Of a DNA stretch of 34,573 nt, positions 1 through 6,920 are shown in pieces. Within the stretch, counting starts at the first letter, position 1. Every line of letters starts with the position of its first letter. Source of the stretch: Sphaerotilus sp. (GTDB taxonomy: Bacteria > Pseudomonadota > Gammaproteobacteria > Burkholderiales > Burkholderiaceae_C); contig JAAFKB010000042.1 in the NCBI GenBank assembly GCA_013299055.1, positions 1-34,573 on the forward strand, in the 5' to 3' direction. The position numbers and the translations under genes were made by a program. The notes under the pieces were generated by a model, which saw nothing but the letters and a program-made list of their open reading frames with translations, was not told the origin of the DNA and searched no databases.

Positions 1-179
1 CCGTCGATGCCGGGCAGGCTCATGTCCATCAGCACGAGGTCCGGCAGCAGGGCGGTGGCGCTGTCCACGCCCTGCAGGCCGTCCTCCGCCGTCACCACCT
101 CGAAGCCGCGCTTGACGAGGCGGCGGGTCAGCATGTCGCGGTTCAGCGGGTTGTCCTCGACGAGCAGGATCTTGTGCAT
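1..179 (-). CDS. Response regulator receiver domain (partial, runs off left edge)
   Basis: Only the first 59 residues are inside the window; the gene continues beyond base 1. The ATG is at 177-179. The translation begins MHKILLVEDNPLNRDM and carries the acidic pair E8/D9 and the phospho-acceptor D52 in LVLMDMSLPG, which is the first half of a CheY-like receiver fold. It starts 7 bases after the stop of the histidine kinase at 187-1695 on the same strand, so the two should form a two-component pair. The output domain lies outside the window, so it could be a stand-alone receiver or a multidomain regulator. The family call is firm; the output is unknown. Confidence 0.9.
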   Translation of the reverse strand, partial: MHKILLVEDNPLNRDMLTRRLVKRGFEVVTAEDGLQGVDSATALLPDLVLMDMSLPGID

Positions 180-186
180 CACGGGA

Positions 187-1695
187 CTACGCCTTCGAAG
201 GAGACGGGGACGAGGACGGGGGATTCACGGCCACCCGGGCGGTGAAGCAACTGCCCGTGCCGGGCGCGCTGGTCACCGTGACATCACCGCCCATCAGGTT
301 GCACAGGCGGCGGCTGATCACCAGGCCCAGGCCCGTGCCGCCGTACTTGCGCGTGGTGGTGGAGTCGGCCTGCACGAACGCCTGGAACAGCTTGTCCACC
401 TGCTCGGGCGTCATGCCGATGCCGGTGTCCCGGATGTCGAACACCATCTGCTCGCCGTGGCCTGCCATGGTCTCGCGGTGGACGGCCAGGGTGATGGTGC
501 CGTGGTGGGTGAACTTGGCCGCGTTGGACAGGAGGTTCAGCAGCACCTGCCGCAGCCGCGTGGCGTCGGAGGTGATGTGGCCGATGTCCGGCGGCACGGC
601 CACCACCAACTGGTTGCCGCTCGCCGCGATCAGGGGCTGCACGGTGGAGGTGGCGTAGTCCACCAGTTGCGGCACGCTGACCTCGCCCATGTCCAGCTCG
701 ATCTTGCCGGCCTCGATCTTGGACAGGTCCAGCACGCTGTTGATGAGTTCCAGCAGGTGCCGGCCCGCCGACCGGATGCGCTCCAGGTCGGCCAGCGTGG
801 AGGCCGACGCGCCCTCCTCGGCCAGCTCTTCCTGCAGCATCTCGCTGTAGCCGATCACCGCGTTCAGCGGGGTGCGCAGCTCGTGGCTCATCATGGCCAG
901 GAACGCCGATTTCGCCTGGTTGGCCTGCACCGCCTCGTCGCGGGCGTCCTGCAACTGGCGCGTGCTGACGATGTGCCGGGCGCGCAGCTCGTTGAAGGCG
1001 GTGACCAGTTGGCCGAGCTGGTCGCCGGTGTTCAGCGCGATGGGCACGAAGTCCGCATCCGATTGCCACGCGCTGGCCGAGACTTCGCCAATCGGTTGCA
1101 GGATCGCGCGGTTCAGCGCGACGCTCACGACGGCGATGACGATGCTGGTCAAGCCGAGTGCGAGCACCACGGTTCGATAGAACATCTGCGTGTTGACACG
1201 GTGCTGTTCCTCCAGGCTGTAGACGATCGTCAGGTGACCCACGGTTTCGGATGGGGTCGCTCCGCGCGTGACCTGGATGGGGAATTCCAGCGTGCGCTGC
1301 TGTGCGGGGTCGGAGCCGGAGCCGGCGAGTGCGCCATGCTCGAACCTGAACTGGAACGGACTGCCCTCCACCCGCTTGCCTTGCGCCAGCTCCGTGCTGG
1401 ACACCCGCACGACGTTGGGCATCAGCAGCAGCGATTGCATGATCGCGCGGGCCTGCCCCGTGTTGAAGTTCCAATACTCCGTGGACAAGGCCAGTGCGGT
1501 TCGGCGCCCGACCTCTTCGAACTGCGCCACCTCGCCCTGCACAAGACGCTGGCCGGTCAAGTGCTGGAGGTAGCTGTTGCCGCCCACCGTCATCACCAAG
1601 GCGGAAGGGATGACGATCAGCAGGAACTTGATCTGTACCGAGGCGCTGAACCAGAAGCGAGCGAGCGCGGACATGGTGGCGATGCCTTGGCTCAC
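187..1695 (-). CDS. Membrane sensor histidine kinase (copy 1)
   Basis: This is a 502-residue transmembrane histidine kinase. A first membrane segment lies at about residues 23-38, an extracytoplasmic sensor part at about 40-172, a second membrane segment at about 173-195 and a HAMP-like linker after it. The H-box SHELRTPLNAVIG carries the phospho-acceptor H271. The ATP-binding half shows the N-box NLLSNAAKF (about 387-395), DTGIGM (423-428), FQAFVQAD and GGTGLGL (452-458). There is no fused receiver; the separate regulator follows after 7 bases. The GTG start at 1695 overlaps the stop of the upstream binding-protein gene (GTGA). It is preferred over ATG at 1674 because the second kinase has the same N-terminal length before the matching RFWF. 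It probably receives a signal from the periplasmic binding protein encoded just upstream. Confidence 0.93.
   Translation of the reverse strand: MSQGIATMSALARFWFSASVQIKFLLIVIPSALVMTVGGNSYLQHLTGQRLVQGEVAQFEEVGRRTALALSTEYWNFNTGQARAIMQSLLLMPNVVRVSSTELAQGKRVEGSPFQFRFEHGALAGSGSDPAQQRTLEFPIQVTRGATPSETVGHLTIVYSLEEQHRVNTQMFYRTVVLALGLTSIVIAVVSVALNRAILQPIGEVSASAWQSDADFVPIALNTGDQLGQLVTAFNELRARHIVSTRQLQDARDEAVQANQAKSAFLAMMSHELRTPLNAVIGYSEMLQEELAEEGASASTLADLERIRSAGRHLLELINSVLDLSKIEAGKIELDMGEVSVPQLVDYATSTVQPLIAASGNQLVVAVPPDIGHITSDATRLRQVLLNLLSNAAKFTHHGTITLAVHRETMAGHGEQMVFDIRDTGIGMTPEQVDKLFQAFVQADSTTTRKYGGTGLGLVISRRLCNLMGGDVTVTSAPGTGSCFTARVAVNPPSSSPSPSKA
228..459. repeat. 232-bp perfect repeat, copy 1 (kinase ATP-binding region)
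   Basis: Bases 228-459 are identical to 5438-5669 in the same orientation (constant offset 5210). They encode the C-terminal ATP-binding part of the kinase. Synonymous positions are identical too, whereas the flanking kinase sequence differs at scattered positions although the offset stays the same. This points to recent gene conversion or a recent partial duplication. Confidence 0.93.
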
Positions 1696-2918
1696 TTGAC
1701 CAGCTTGGCCTGCCAGGCGCCGTTGCTGTAGCGGTTGACGCTGACCCGGCCGACGATGTCACCCGCCGCGTCGAAATCCACCGGCCCCGACGCGCCGTCG
1801 TAGTTGATGCGCACGCCCTGCTTCAGCAAGGCCCGGGCCTTGGCAAACTCGCCCGGGTAGATGACCGTGCCCTTGGGTCCGGAAATCGCGCGCAGGCCGG
1901 CCGATACCTTGGTCTTGTCGGCCACGCCGGCCGCCTCGATGGCCAGGGCCATCATGAAGGCGGCGTCGTAGGCGTTTGCAACGTAGGGGCCATCGGCCTT
2001 GACCTTGGCACCCGCGGCCATCGCCAACCAACGCTTGTAGCCCTCGCGTTCGGTGTCGGCTGCGGCCAGCACGAAGGTCAGGCGCGCCAACTGCTCGGGG
2101 CTGAGCGCACTGGCCAGTTCCTTGGACATCAGGCCATCGGTGCCCAGCACGCGGCGCACACCGGGCTGGTCCAGCACATCCTTGAGGTATTGCACGCCGC
2201 CTGAACCCGAATAGGCGAACAGCGCCACGTCACCCGCGCCGGCGGCCACCGCACGGGCCTCGCGCTGGTAGTCGGCCTGCCTGGGTTCGTGCGACTGCTT
2301 GACGGTGACACTGCCGCCCAGGGCCTTGAAGGCTTCGGAAAACACCTGCGCCACGCCCGTGTTGTAGGCATCGCTGGCATGGCTCACGGCCACGCTGCGC
2401 ACGCCCATCTCATGCGCGACCCGCGCCAGGGACGTGCCCTTGAGTGCGTCCGAAGGCGCGGTGCGAAACACCAGATCCTGGTCGTCCAGCCCCGTGATGA
2501 GGGACGACGCCGACGCCACCGACAGCAGCGCCACCCCGGCAGGAATGGTCACCGAGCGCGCGACCCGCAGCGTCACGCCCGAACACACCGGCCCCACCAG
2601 GGCCACCGCACCAGCCTGGATCAACTGGCGCACCGCATCCACGCCCTTGTCGGGGTCGCAGGCGGTGTCGGCGAACTGCAGGCGGTAGGTGTCGCCCAGC
2701 ACGCCGCCCTGCTGGTTGACCTGCGCCATCGCCAGCTCAGCGCCCATGCGCATGTCCTGGGCCTGCGATGCCACGCTGCCGCTGAGTGCCAACGGGGCAC
2801 CGACGCGGATGTCGGCGTGTGCCGAGCCAGCCAGCAGCAACCCCGAGACAGCGACCAGCCCACCCGCGGAAAAGCCCGTGCACCACCGCCATGCACCCCA
2901 GCCAGCAACGCACGCCAT
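1692..2918 (-). CDS. LivK-type periplasmic binding protein (copy 1)
   Basis: This is a type 1 periplasmic binding protein of the branched-chain amino acid/amide (Liv/Urt) family. From ATG 2918 it has 408 residues. An N-terminal signal sequence ends at about GSAHA before DIRVGAPLALSGSVA. Family marks follow: AMAQVNQQGG, ALVGPVCSG, SHASDAYNTGVA, YDAAFMMALAIEAAG and a C-terminal DGASGPVDFDAAGDI. An upstream in-frame TTG at 2948 would add 10 residues; neither start has a strong ribosome-binding site. The stop overlaps the kinase start by 3 bases (GTGA). No Liv permease or ATPase gene is nearby, so I infer a sensing rather than transport role. It is closely similar along its length to the protein at 6921-8150. 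The ligand is unknown; amino acids, amides or small carboxylates are possible. Confidence 0.88.
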   Translation of the reverse strand: MACVAGWGAWRWCTGFSAGGLVAVSGLLLAGSAHADIRVGAPLALSGSVASQAQDMRMGAELAMAQVNQQGGVLGDTYRLQFADTACDPDKGVDAVRQLIQAGAVALVGPVCSGVTLRVARSVTIPAGVALLSVASASSLITGLDDQDLVFRTAPSDALKGTSLARVAHEMGVRSVAVSHASDAYNTGVAQVFSEAFKALGGSVTVKQSHEPRQADYQREARAVAAGAGDVALFAYSGSGGVQYLKDVLDQPGVRRVLGTDGLMSKELASALSPEQLARLTFVLAAADTEREGYKRWLAMAAGAKVKADGPYVANAYDAAFMMALAIEAAGVADKTKVSAGLRAISGPKGTVIYPGEFAKARALLKQGVRINYDGASGPVDFDAAGDIVGRVSVNRYSNGAWQAKLVK

Positions 2919-2957
2919 GTTGACTACCAACCTTTTGATTCCGGACAAGCCCGGACT

Positions 2958-2989
2958 ATCGAGAAAAATTATCGGTCATTTTTCTCGAT
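2958..2989. promoter_or_regulatory. 12-bp perfect inverted repeat between matB and the binding-protein gene
   Basis: The arms ATCGAGAAAAAT (2958-2969) and ATTTTTCTCGAT (2978-2989) pair perfectly around an 8-base spacer. The element lies 35 bases past the matB stop and 40 bases before the ATG of binding protein copy 1, in a strikingly A+T-rich patch. It could be an operator for the sensor operon. It could also be a weak intrinsic terminator for matB, since the RNA would form a 12-bp stem whose descending arm holds five U residues. Confidence 0.6.
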
Positions 2990-3023
2990 GACTCCGCCGT
3001 GATTTCCTTCCAGCCAACCAGCG

Positions 3024-4559
3024 TCATCCGATGAACAAGGTCTTGTGCAGATCGCGCAGCAGGTTCTTCTGCACCTTGCCCATCGCGTTGCGCGGCAGGT
3101 CGGCGACGACGAAGGCCCGCTTGGGCACCTTGAAGTTGGCGATCGTCGACTTGAGCGCAGCCACCAGCGTCTCCGCGTCCAGCGTCTCGCCCGCCTTCGC
3201 CACGATCACCGCCACCACCGCCTCGCCGAAGTCCGGATGCGGCACGCCGATCACCGCCGACTCCGCCACGCCGGCCATGTCGTTCAGGTAGCCCTCGATC
3301 TCGGCCGGGTAGACGTTGTAGCCGCCGGTGATGATCAAGTCCTTGCTGCGGCCGACGATGGTCAGGTAGCCGCGCCCATCGGCGTCGAAACGGCCGACAT
3401 CGCCGGTCTTGAACCACGCATCGGCCGTGAACTCCTCAGCGGTCTTCTCCGGCATGCGCCAGTAGCCGCCGAACACGTTCGGGCCGCGCACCTGGACGTT
3501 GCCGATCTCGCCGGCCGGCAGCGCCCCGCCCGCGTCATCGACCACGCGCACGCCGATGCCGGGCAGCGCCGGGCCGACCGTGCCGCCCATGCGCTCGCCG
3601 TCCTCGGCACGGCAGGGGTTGGACGTGAGCATCACCGTCTCGCTCATGCCGTAGCGTTCCAGGATGGTGTGGCCGGTGCGGGTCTGCCAGTCGCGGAAGG
3701 TCTCGATCAGCAGCGGGGCCGAGCCGGAGATGAACAGCCGCATGTGCGCGCAGGCTTCGCGCGTCAGTCCCGCCTCCTGCAGCAGCCGCACGTACAGCGT
3801 CGGCACGCCCATGAAGACGGTGGCCCGCGGCAGCCGCTCGACCACCGCCTTCGGGTCGAACTTCGACAGCCACAGCATCTTCGAGCCGTTGAGCAGCGCG
3901 CCGTGGCTGGCGACGAACAGGCCATGGACGTGGAAGATCGGCAGCGCGTGGATCAGCACGTCACCCGGTTGCCAGTCCCAGTGGTCTTTCAGCACCTGTG
4001 CGTTGGACAGCAGGTTGCCGTGGCTGAGCATCGCGCCCTTGCTGCGGCCGGTCGTGCCGCTGGTGTAGAGGATCGCGGCGAGGTCGTCGGCCGCTTTCAC
4101 CGCCGGTTCGTGCTGGTCGCTGAAATGCGAGGCGCGCTCCAGCAGCGAGCCGGTGCGGTCGTCGTCGAGCGTGAAGACGTGGACGACACCCTTCTGGAAC
4201 GCCAGCTTGCTGATCCAGGGGAAATTCTTGCTGGCGCAGACGAACACCGCCGGCTCGGCGTTGCCGATGAAGTAGTCGAGTTCGGCTTCCTGGTACGCCG
4301 TGTTCAGCGGCAGGTAGACGAAGCCGGCCCGCAGCGTGGCGAGGTAGAGCACCAGCGCCTCGACCGACTTCTCGGTGTGGACCGCCACCCGGCTGCCGGC
4401 GGGGATTTCCAGCGATTGCAGCAGGTTGGCCAGCCTCGCCGTCGAGCGTTCCAGGTCGCGCCATGAGTAGACGAGGCCGCTGTCGGTCTCGATCGCCGCG
4501 GCGTCGAGGTCGGCGGGAAAGGCGCTGCGCAGCGCGGCAAAGAGGTTGTCGTTGGACAT
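3024..4559 (-). CDS. matB: Malonyl-CoA synthetase (AMP-forming acyl-CoA ligase)
   Basis: A 511-residue ANL-superfamily ligase expected to make malonyl-CoA from malonate, CoA and ATP in the cytoplasm. Visible motifs in order are TEKSVEALVLYLATLRAG, VYLPLNTAYQEAELDYFI, the phosphate loop TSGTTGRSKG (166-175), HALPIFHVHGLFVASHG, RLFISGSAPL, ERYGMSETVM (301-310), RSKDLIITGGYNVYP and the C-terminal catalytic lysine K495 in LPRNAMGKVQKN. From memory these blocks match Rhodopseudomonas palustris-type MatB closely and at the usual length. It follows the crotonase gene by 38 bases on the same strand and precedes the second sensor module. No malonyl-CoA decarboxylase (MatA) or MatC is visible. A methylmalonate or other short dicarboxylate substrate is possible. 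The family call is strong. Confidence 0.92.
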   Translation of the reverse strand: MSNDNLFAALRSAFPADLDAAAIETDSGLVYSWRDLERSTARLANLLQSLEIPAGSRVAVHTEKSVEALVLYLATLRAGFVYLPLNTAYQEAELDYFIGNAEPAVFVCASKNFPWISKLAFQKGVVHVFTLDDDRTGSLLERASHFSDQHEPAVKAADDLAAILYTSGTTGRSKGAMLSHGNLLSNAQVLKDHWDWQPGDVLIHALPIFHVHGLFVASHGALLNGSKMLWLSKFDPKAVVERLPRATVFMGVPTLYVRLLQEAGLTREACAHMRLFISGSAPLLIETFRDWQTRTGHTILERYGMSETVMLTSNPCRAEDGERMGGTVGPALPGIGVRVVDDAGGALPAGEIGNVQVRGPNVFGGYWRMPEKTAEEFTADAWFKTGDVGRFDADGRGYLTIVGRSKDLIITGGYNVYPAEIEGYLNDMAGVAESAVIGVPHPDFGEAVVAVIVAKAGETLDAETLVAALKSTIANFKVPKRAFVVADLPRNAMGKVQKNLLRDLHKTLFIG

Positions 4560-4597
4560 GGTCAGGCGGGCGGTGGACGGTGAGGCGGTCAGGCGGG

Positions 4598-5389
4598 TCA
4601 GGCGCCAGTGAAGTTCGGCTTGCGCTTCTCGATGAAGGCGGTGATGCCTTCGCGGTGGTCGGGGCCGGTGGCGTAGGCGGCGAATTCGGCGCGCTGCGCT
4701 TCGGTGAAGTGAAATTGTGGGGCGACGAGGCGCAGGGCGCGCTTGTTCAACCGTGCGGCACGGGGCGCGCCAGCGGCGATGCGCTGCGCCGTCGCCTCGG
4801 CTTCGGCGGCCACCTCGTCGTCGTAGACCACGCGGTGAACGAGCCCGCGACGCAAGGCGGTTTCGGCGTCCAGCAAGCGCGCTTCGAGCAGGATCTCGGC
4901 GGCCGTCGCCAGCCCCGCCACCCGCGCCACGCCGGCCAGTTCGTCACACGCCATCGGGAAGCCCAGCCGGGCGATCGGCGCGCCGAAGCGGCTCGACTGC
5001 CCGGCGATGCGCAGGTCGCACTGGCAGGCGATCTCCAGCCCGCCGCCGACACAGGCCCGCTCGATCTGCGCCACCAGCGGGATGTCGCAGCGGTACACCG
5101 CGTCCAGCGCCGGGGCCACGATGTCCTCGTGGAAATGGCGCAGGCGCCCCTCGTCGAAGCGGAAGGCGGGGAACTCCTCGATGTCGCCGCCCGAGACAAA
5201 CGTGCCGCCCTCCCCGCGCACGACCACGCAGCGCAGCAGCGGCTCGCGTTCGGCCAGGCCGTCGAAGATCCCGCGCAGGGCGTGCCACATGGCGACGTTG
5301 ACGGCGTTGAGCTTGCCCGGGTTCGACAGGGTGACGAGGGCCACGTCGGGGAGCGTGGGATGGGGGTCGAGGCGGACTTCGGCGGTCAT
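4598..5389 (-). CDS. Enoyl-CoA hydratase/isomerase (crotonase) family protein
   Basis: A 263-residue crotonase-fold protein, the usual length. The oxyanion-hole segments GTFVSGGDIEEF and ERACVGGGLEIA are present, and E119 in GGGLEIA matches the first catalytic glutamate of classical hydratase. The second glutamate (in the QPEILLG segment of rat hydratase) is replaced: the segment here is FGAPIARLG, with I139 at that place. A canonical syn-hydration of enoyl-CoA is therefore doubtful. Isomerase, decarboxylase or thioesterase activity on an acyl-CoA is as likely. It lies 34 bases after the kinase copy 2 gene and 38 bases before matB, so it probably handles an acyl-CoA made by or connected with MatB. 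The ATG at 5389 gives a standard N-terminus; no clear ribosome-binding site precedes it. Confidence 0.87.
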   Translation of the reverse strand: MTAEVRLDPHPTLPDVALVTLSNPGKLNAVNVAMWHALRGIFDGLAEREPLLRCVVVRGEGGTFVSGGDIEEFPAFRFDEGRLRHFHEDIVAPALDAVYRCDIPLVAQIERACVGGGLEIACQCDLRIAGQSSRFGAPIARLGFPMACDELAGVARVAGLATAAEILLEARLLDAETALRRGLVHRVVYDDEVAAEAEATAQRIAAGAPRAARLNKRALRLVAPQFHFTEAQRAEFAAYATGPDHREGITAFIEKRKPNFTGA

Positions 5390-5423
5390 TCGGGAGGTAC
5401 CTTTTTCCAGGAAGACCGCGATC

Positions 5424-6902
5424 TTAGGGCGCCCCCGCGGCCACCCGGGCGGTGAAGCAACTGCCCGTGCCGGGCGCGCTGGTCACCGTGACATCACCGC
5501 CCATCAGGTTGCACAGGCGGCGGCTGATCACCAGGCCCAGGCCCGTGCCGCCGTACTTGCGCGTGGTGGTGGAGTCGGCCTGCACGAACGCCTGGAACAG
5601 CTTGTCCACCTGCTCGGGCGTCATGCCGATGCCGGTGTCCCGGATGTCGAACACCATCTGCTCGCCGTGCTCCCCCACGGTCTCGCGGTGCACGGCCAGC
5701 GTGATGGTGCCTTGCTGGGTGAACTTGGCCGCGTTGGACAGCAGGTTCAGCAGCACCTGCCGCAGCCGCGTGGCGTCCGAGTGGATGAGTCCGATGTCCG
5801 CCGGCATCTCCACCACCAGCTGGTTGCCTCCCGCCGCAATCAGCGGCTGCACCGTCGACGTCGCATGGTCCACCAGCTGCGGCACGCTGACCTCCCCCAT
5901 GTCCAGCTCGATCTTGCCCGCCTCGATCTTGGACAGGTCCAGCACGCTGTTGATCAGCTCCAGCAGGTGCCGGCCCGCCGACCGGATGCGCTCCAGATCC
6001 TCCAGCGTGGAGGCCGACGCGCCCTCCTCGGCCAGCTCCTCCAGCAGCATCTCGCTGTAGCCGATCACCGCGTTCAGCGGCGTGCGCAGCTCGTGGCTCA
6101 TCATCGCCAGGAACGACGACTTCGCCGTGTTCGCGGCCACCGCCTCGTCCCGGGCCGACTGCAGCAGGCGCGTGCTCTCGATGTGGCGGGCTCGCAGATC
6201 GTTGAACGAGGACACCAGGGTGCCGAGCTGGTCGCCCGAGTGGAGCTGGATCGGCACGAAATCCTCGTCCGATTGGCGCGCGCTGGCCGAGACCTCCTCG
6301 ATCGTCCGCAGGATGGCGCGGTTCAGCGCGAAGGTGATGCCCAGAACCAGCAGCAGCGCACTGGGCAGCGACGAGAGCAGCGCCCGGACAAGCACGGATC
6401 GGTTCTCGGCCACCAGGGCGGACAGGCTGTAGGTGATGCGGAGTTCGCCCACGGTCTCGGCGGGCGCCGAAGGTTTGTCCATCCGGATCGGGAACTGCAC
6501 CGTCCTCAGGTGGTCCGCCTCGCCGTCCCCTGCCAGCGCCGGGTTCTTGTAGTTCAGGTTGAACGGGCCGTCCGGGACCGGGTTTCCTTGCACGAACTGC
6601 ACACTGGACACGCTCACCACATTGGGGATCAGCATCAGTGACTGCACGATGGCGCCAGCCTGGGTCACGTTGTAGTTCCAGAACTCATGGGCCAGCGCCT
6701 CGGCAGACCGCCGGCCGACTTGATCGAACTGCCGCACCGCGCTGTCGATGACGCGGTTGCCGGCATTGGTCTGTCGCCAGGCATGGCCGAGGACCGTCAG
6801 GGCGATGGTCAGCGGCACGATGATCAGCAGGAACTTGGTCTGGACACCGGCACGGAACCAGAAACGGCCGAGCCGGGAGGCGGTCTTGTCGCTGGGCATC
6901 AT
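5424..6902 (-). CDS. Membrane sensor histidine kinase (copy 2)
   Basis: A 492-residue paralogue of the kinase at 187-1695. Membrane segments lie at about residues 23-40 and 170-192 around a periplasmic sensor part that differs much more between the copies than the rest. H270 lies in SHELRTPLNAVIG. The N-box NLLSNAAKF and the DTGIGM and GGTGLGL boxes are intact. The cytoplasmic kinase core is nearly identical to copy 1 and includes the 232-bp DNA identity at 5438-5669. No response regulator gene follows; the next gene is the crotonase. It may therefore phosphorylate the regulator at the left edge of the window or another one elsewhere. Two adjacent ATGs (6902 and 6899) are possible starts. It follows its binding-protein gene by 18 bases. 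Confidence 0.92.
   Translation of the reverse strand: MMPSDKTASRLGRFWFRAGVQTKFLLIIVPLTIALTVLGHAWRQTNAGNRVIDSAVRQFDQVGRRSAEALAHEFWNYNVTQAGAIVQSLMLIPNVVSVSSVQFVQGNPVPDGPFNLNYKNPALAGDGEADHLRTVQFPIRMDKPSAPAETVGELRITYSLSALVAENRSVLVRALLSSLPSALLLVLGITFALNRAILRTIEEVSASARQSDEDFVPIQLHSGDQLGTLVSSFNDLRARHIESTRLLQSARDEAVAANTAKSSFLAMMSHELRTPLNAVIGYSEMLLEELAEEGASASTLEDLERIRSAGRHLLELINSVLDLSKIEAGKIELDMGEVSVPQLVDHATSTVQPLIAAGGNQLVVEMPADIGLIHSDATRLRQVLLNLLSNAAKFTQQGTITLAVHRETVGEHGEQMVFDIRDTGIGMTPEQVDKLFQAFVQADSTTTRKYGGTGLGLVISRRLCNLMGGDVTVTSAPGTGSCFTARVAAGAP
5438..5669. repeat. 232-bp perfect repeat, copy 2
   Basis: Identical to 228-459 in direct orientation. It ends at the base before the first mismatch (c at 5670 against g at 460). 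It covers the ATP-binding C-terminus of kinase copy 2 and stops a few codons before its end, where the C-terminal tails of the two kinases become unrelated. Confidence 0.93.
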
Positions 6903-6920
6903 GGGCGGTGGGCGACTGGA

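Noticed and set aside
7..1731. Open frame of 574 codons on the plus strand opposite kinase copy 1
   Set aside because: A shadow of the kinase gene. A similar shadow opposite kinase copy 2 (5007-6641) shares its sequence only because the kinase DNA is duplicated.
3024..4559. Sulfoacetate-CoA or other ligase linked to the TauE-like gene instead of MatB
   Set aside because: The conserved blocks fit malonyl-CoA synthetase well, and no sulfoacetaldehyde genes are nearby; the TauE-like gene alone is too general to change the call.
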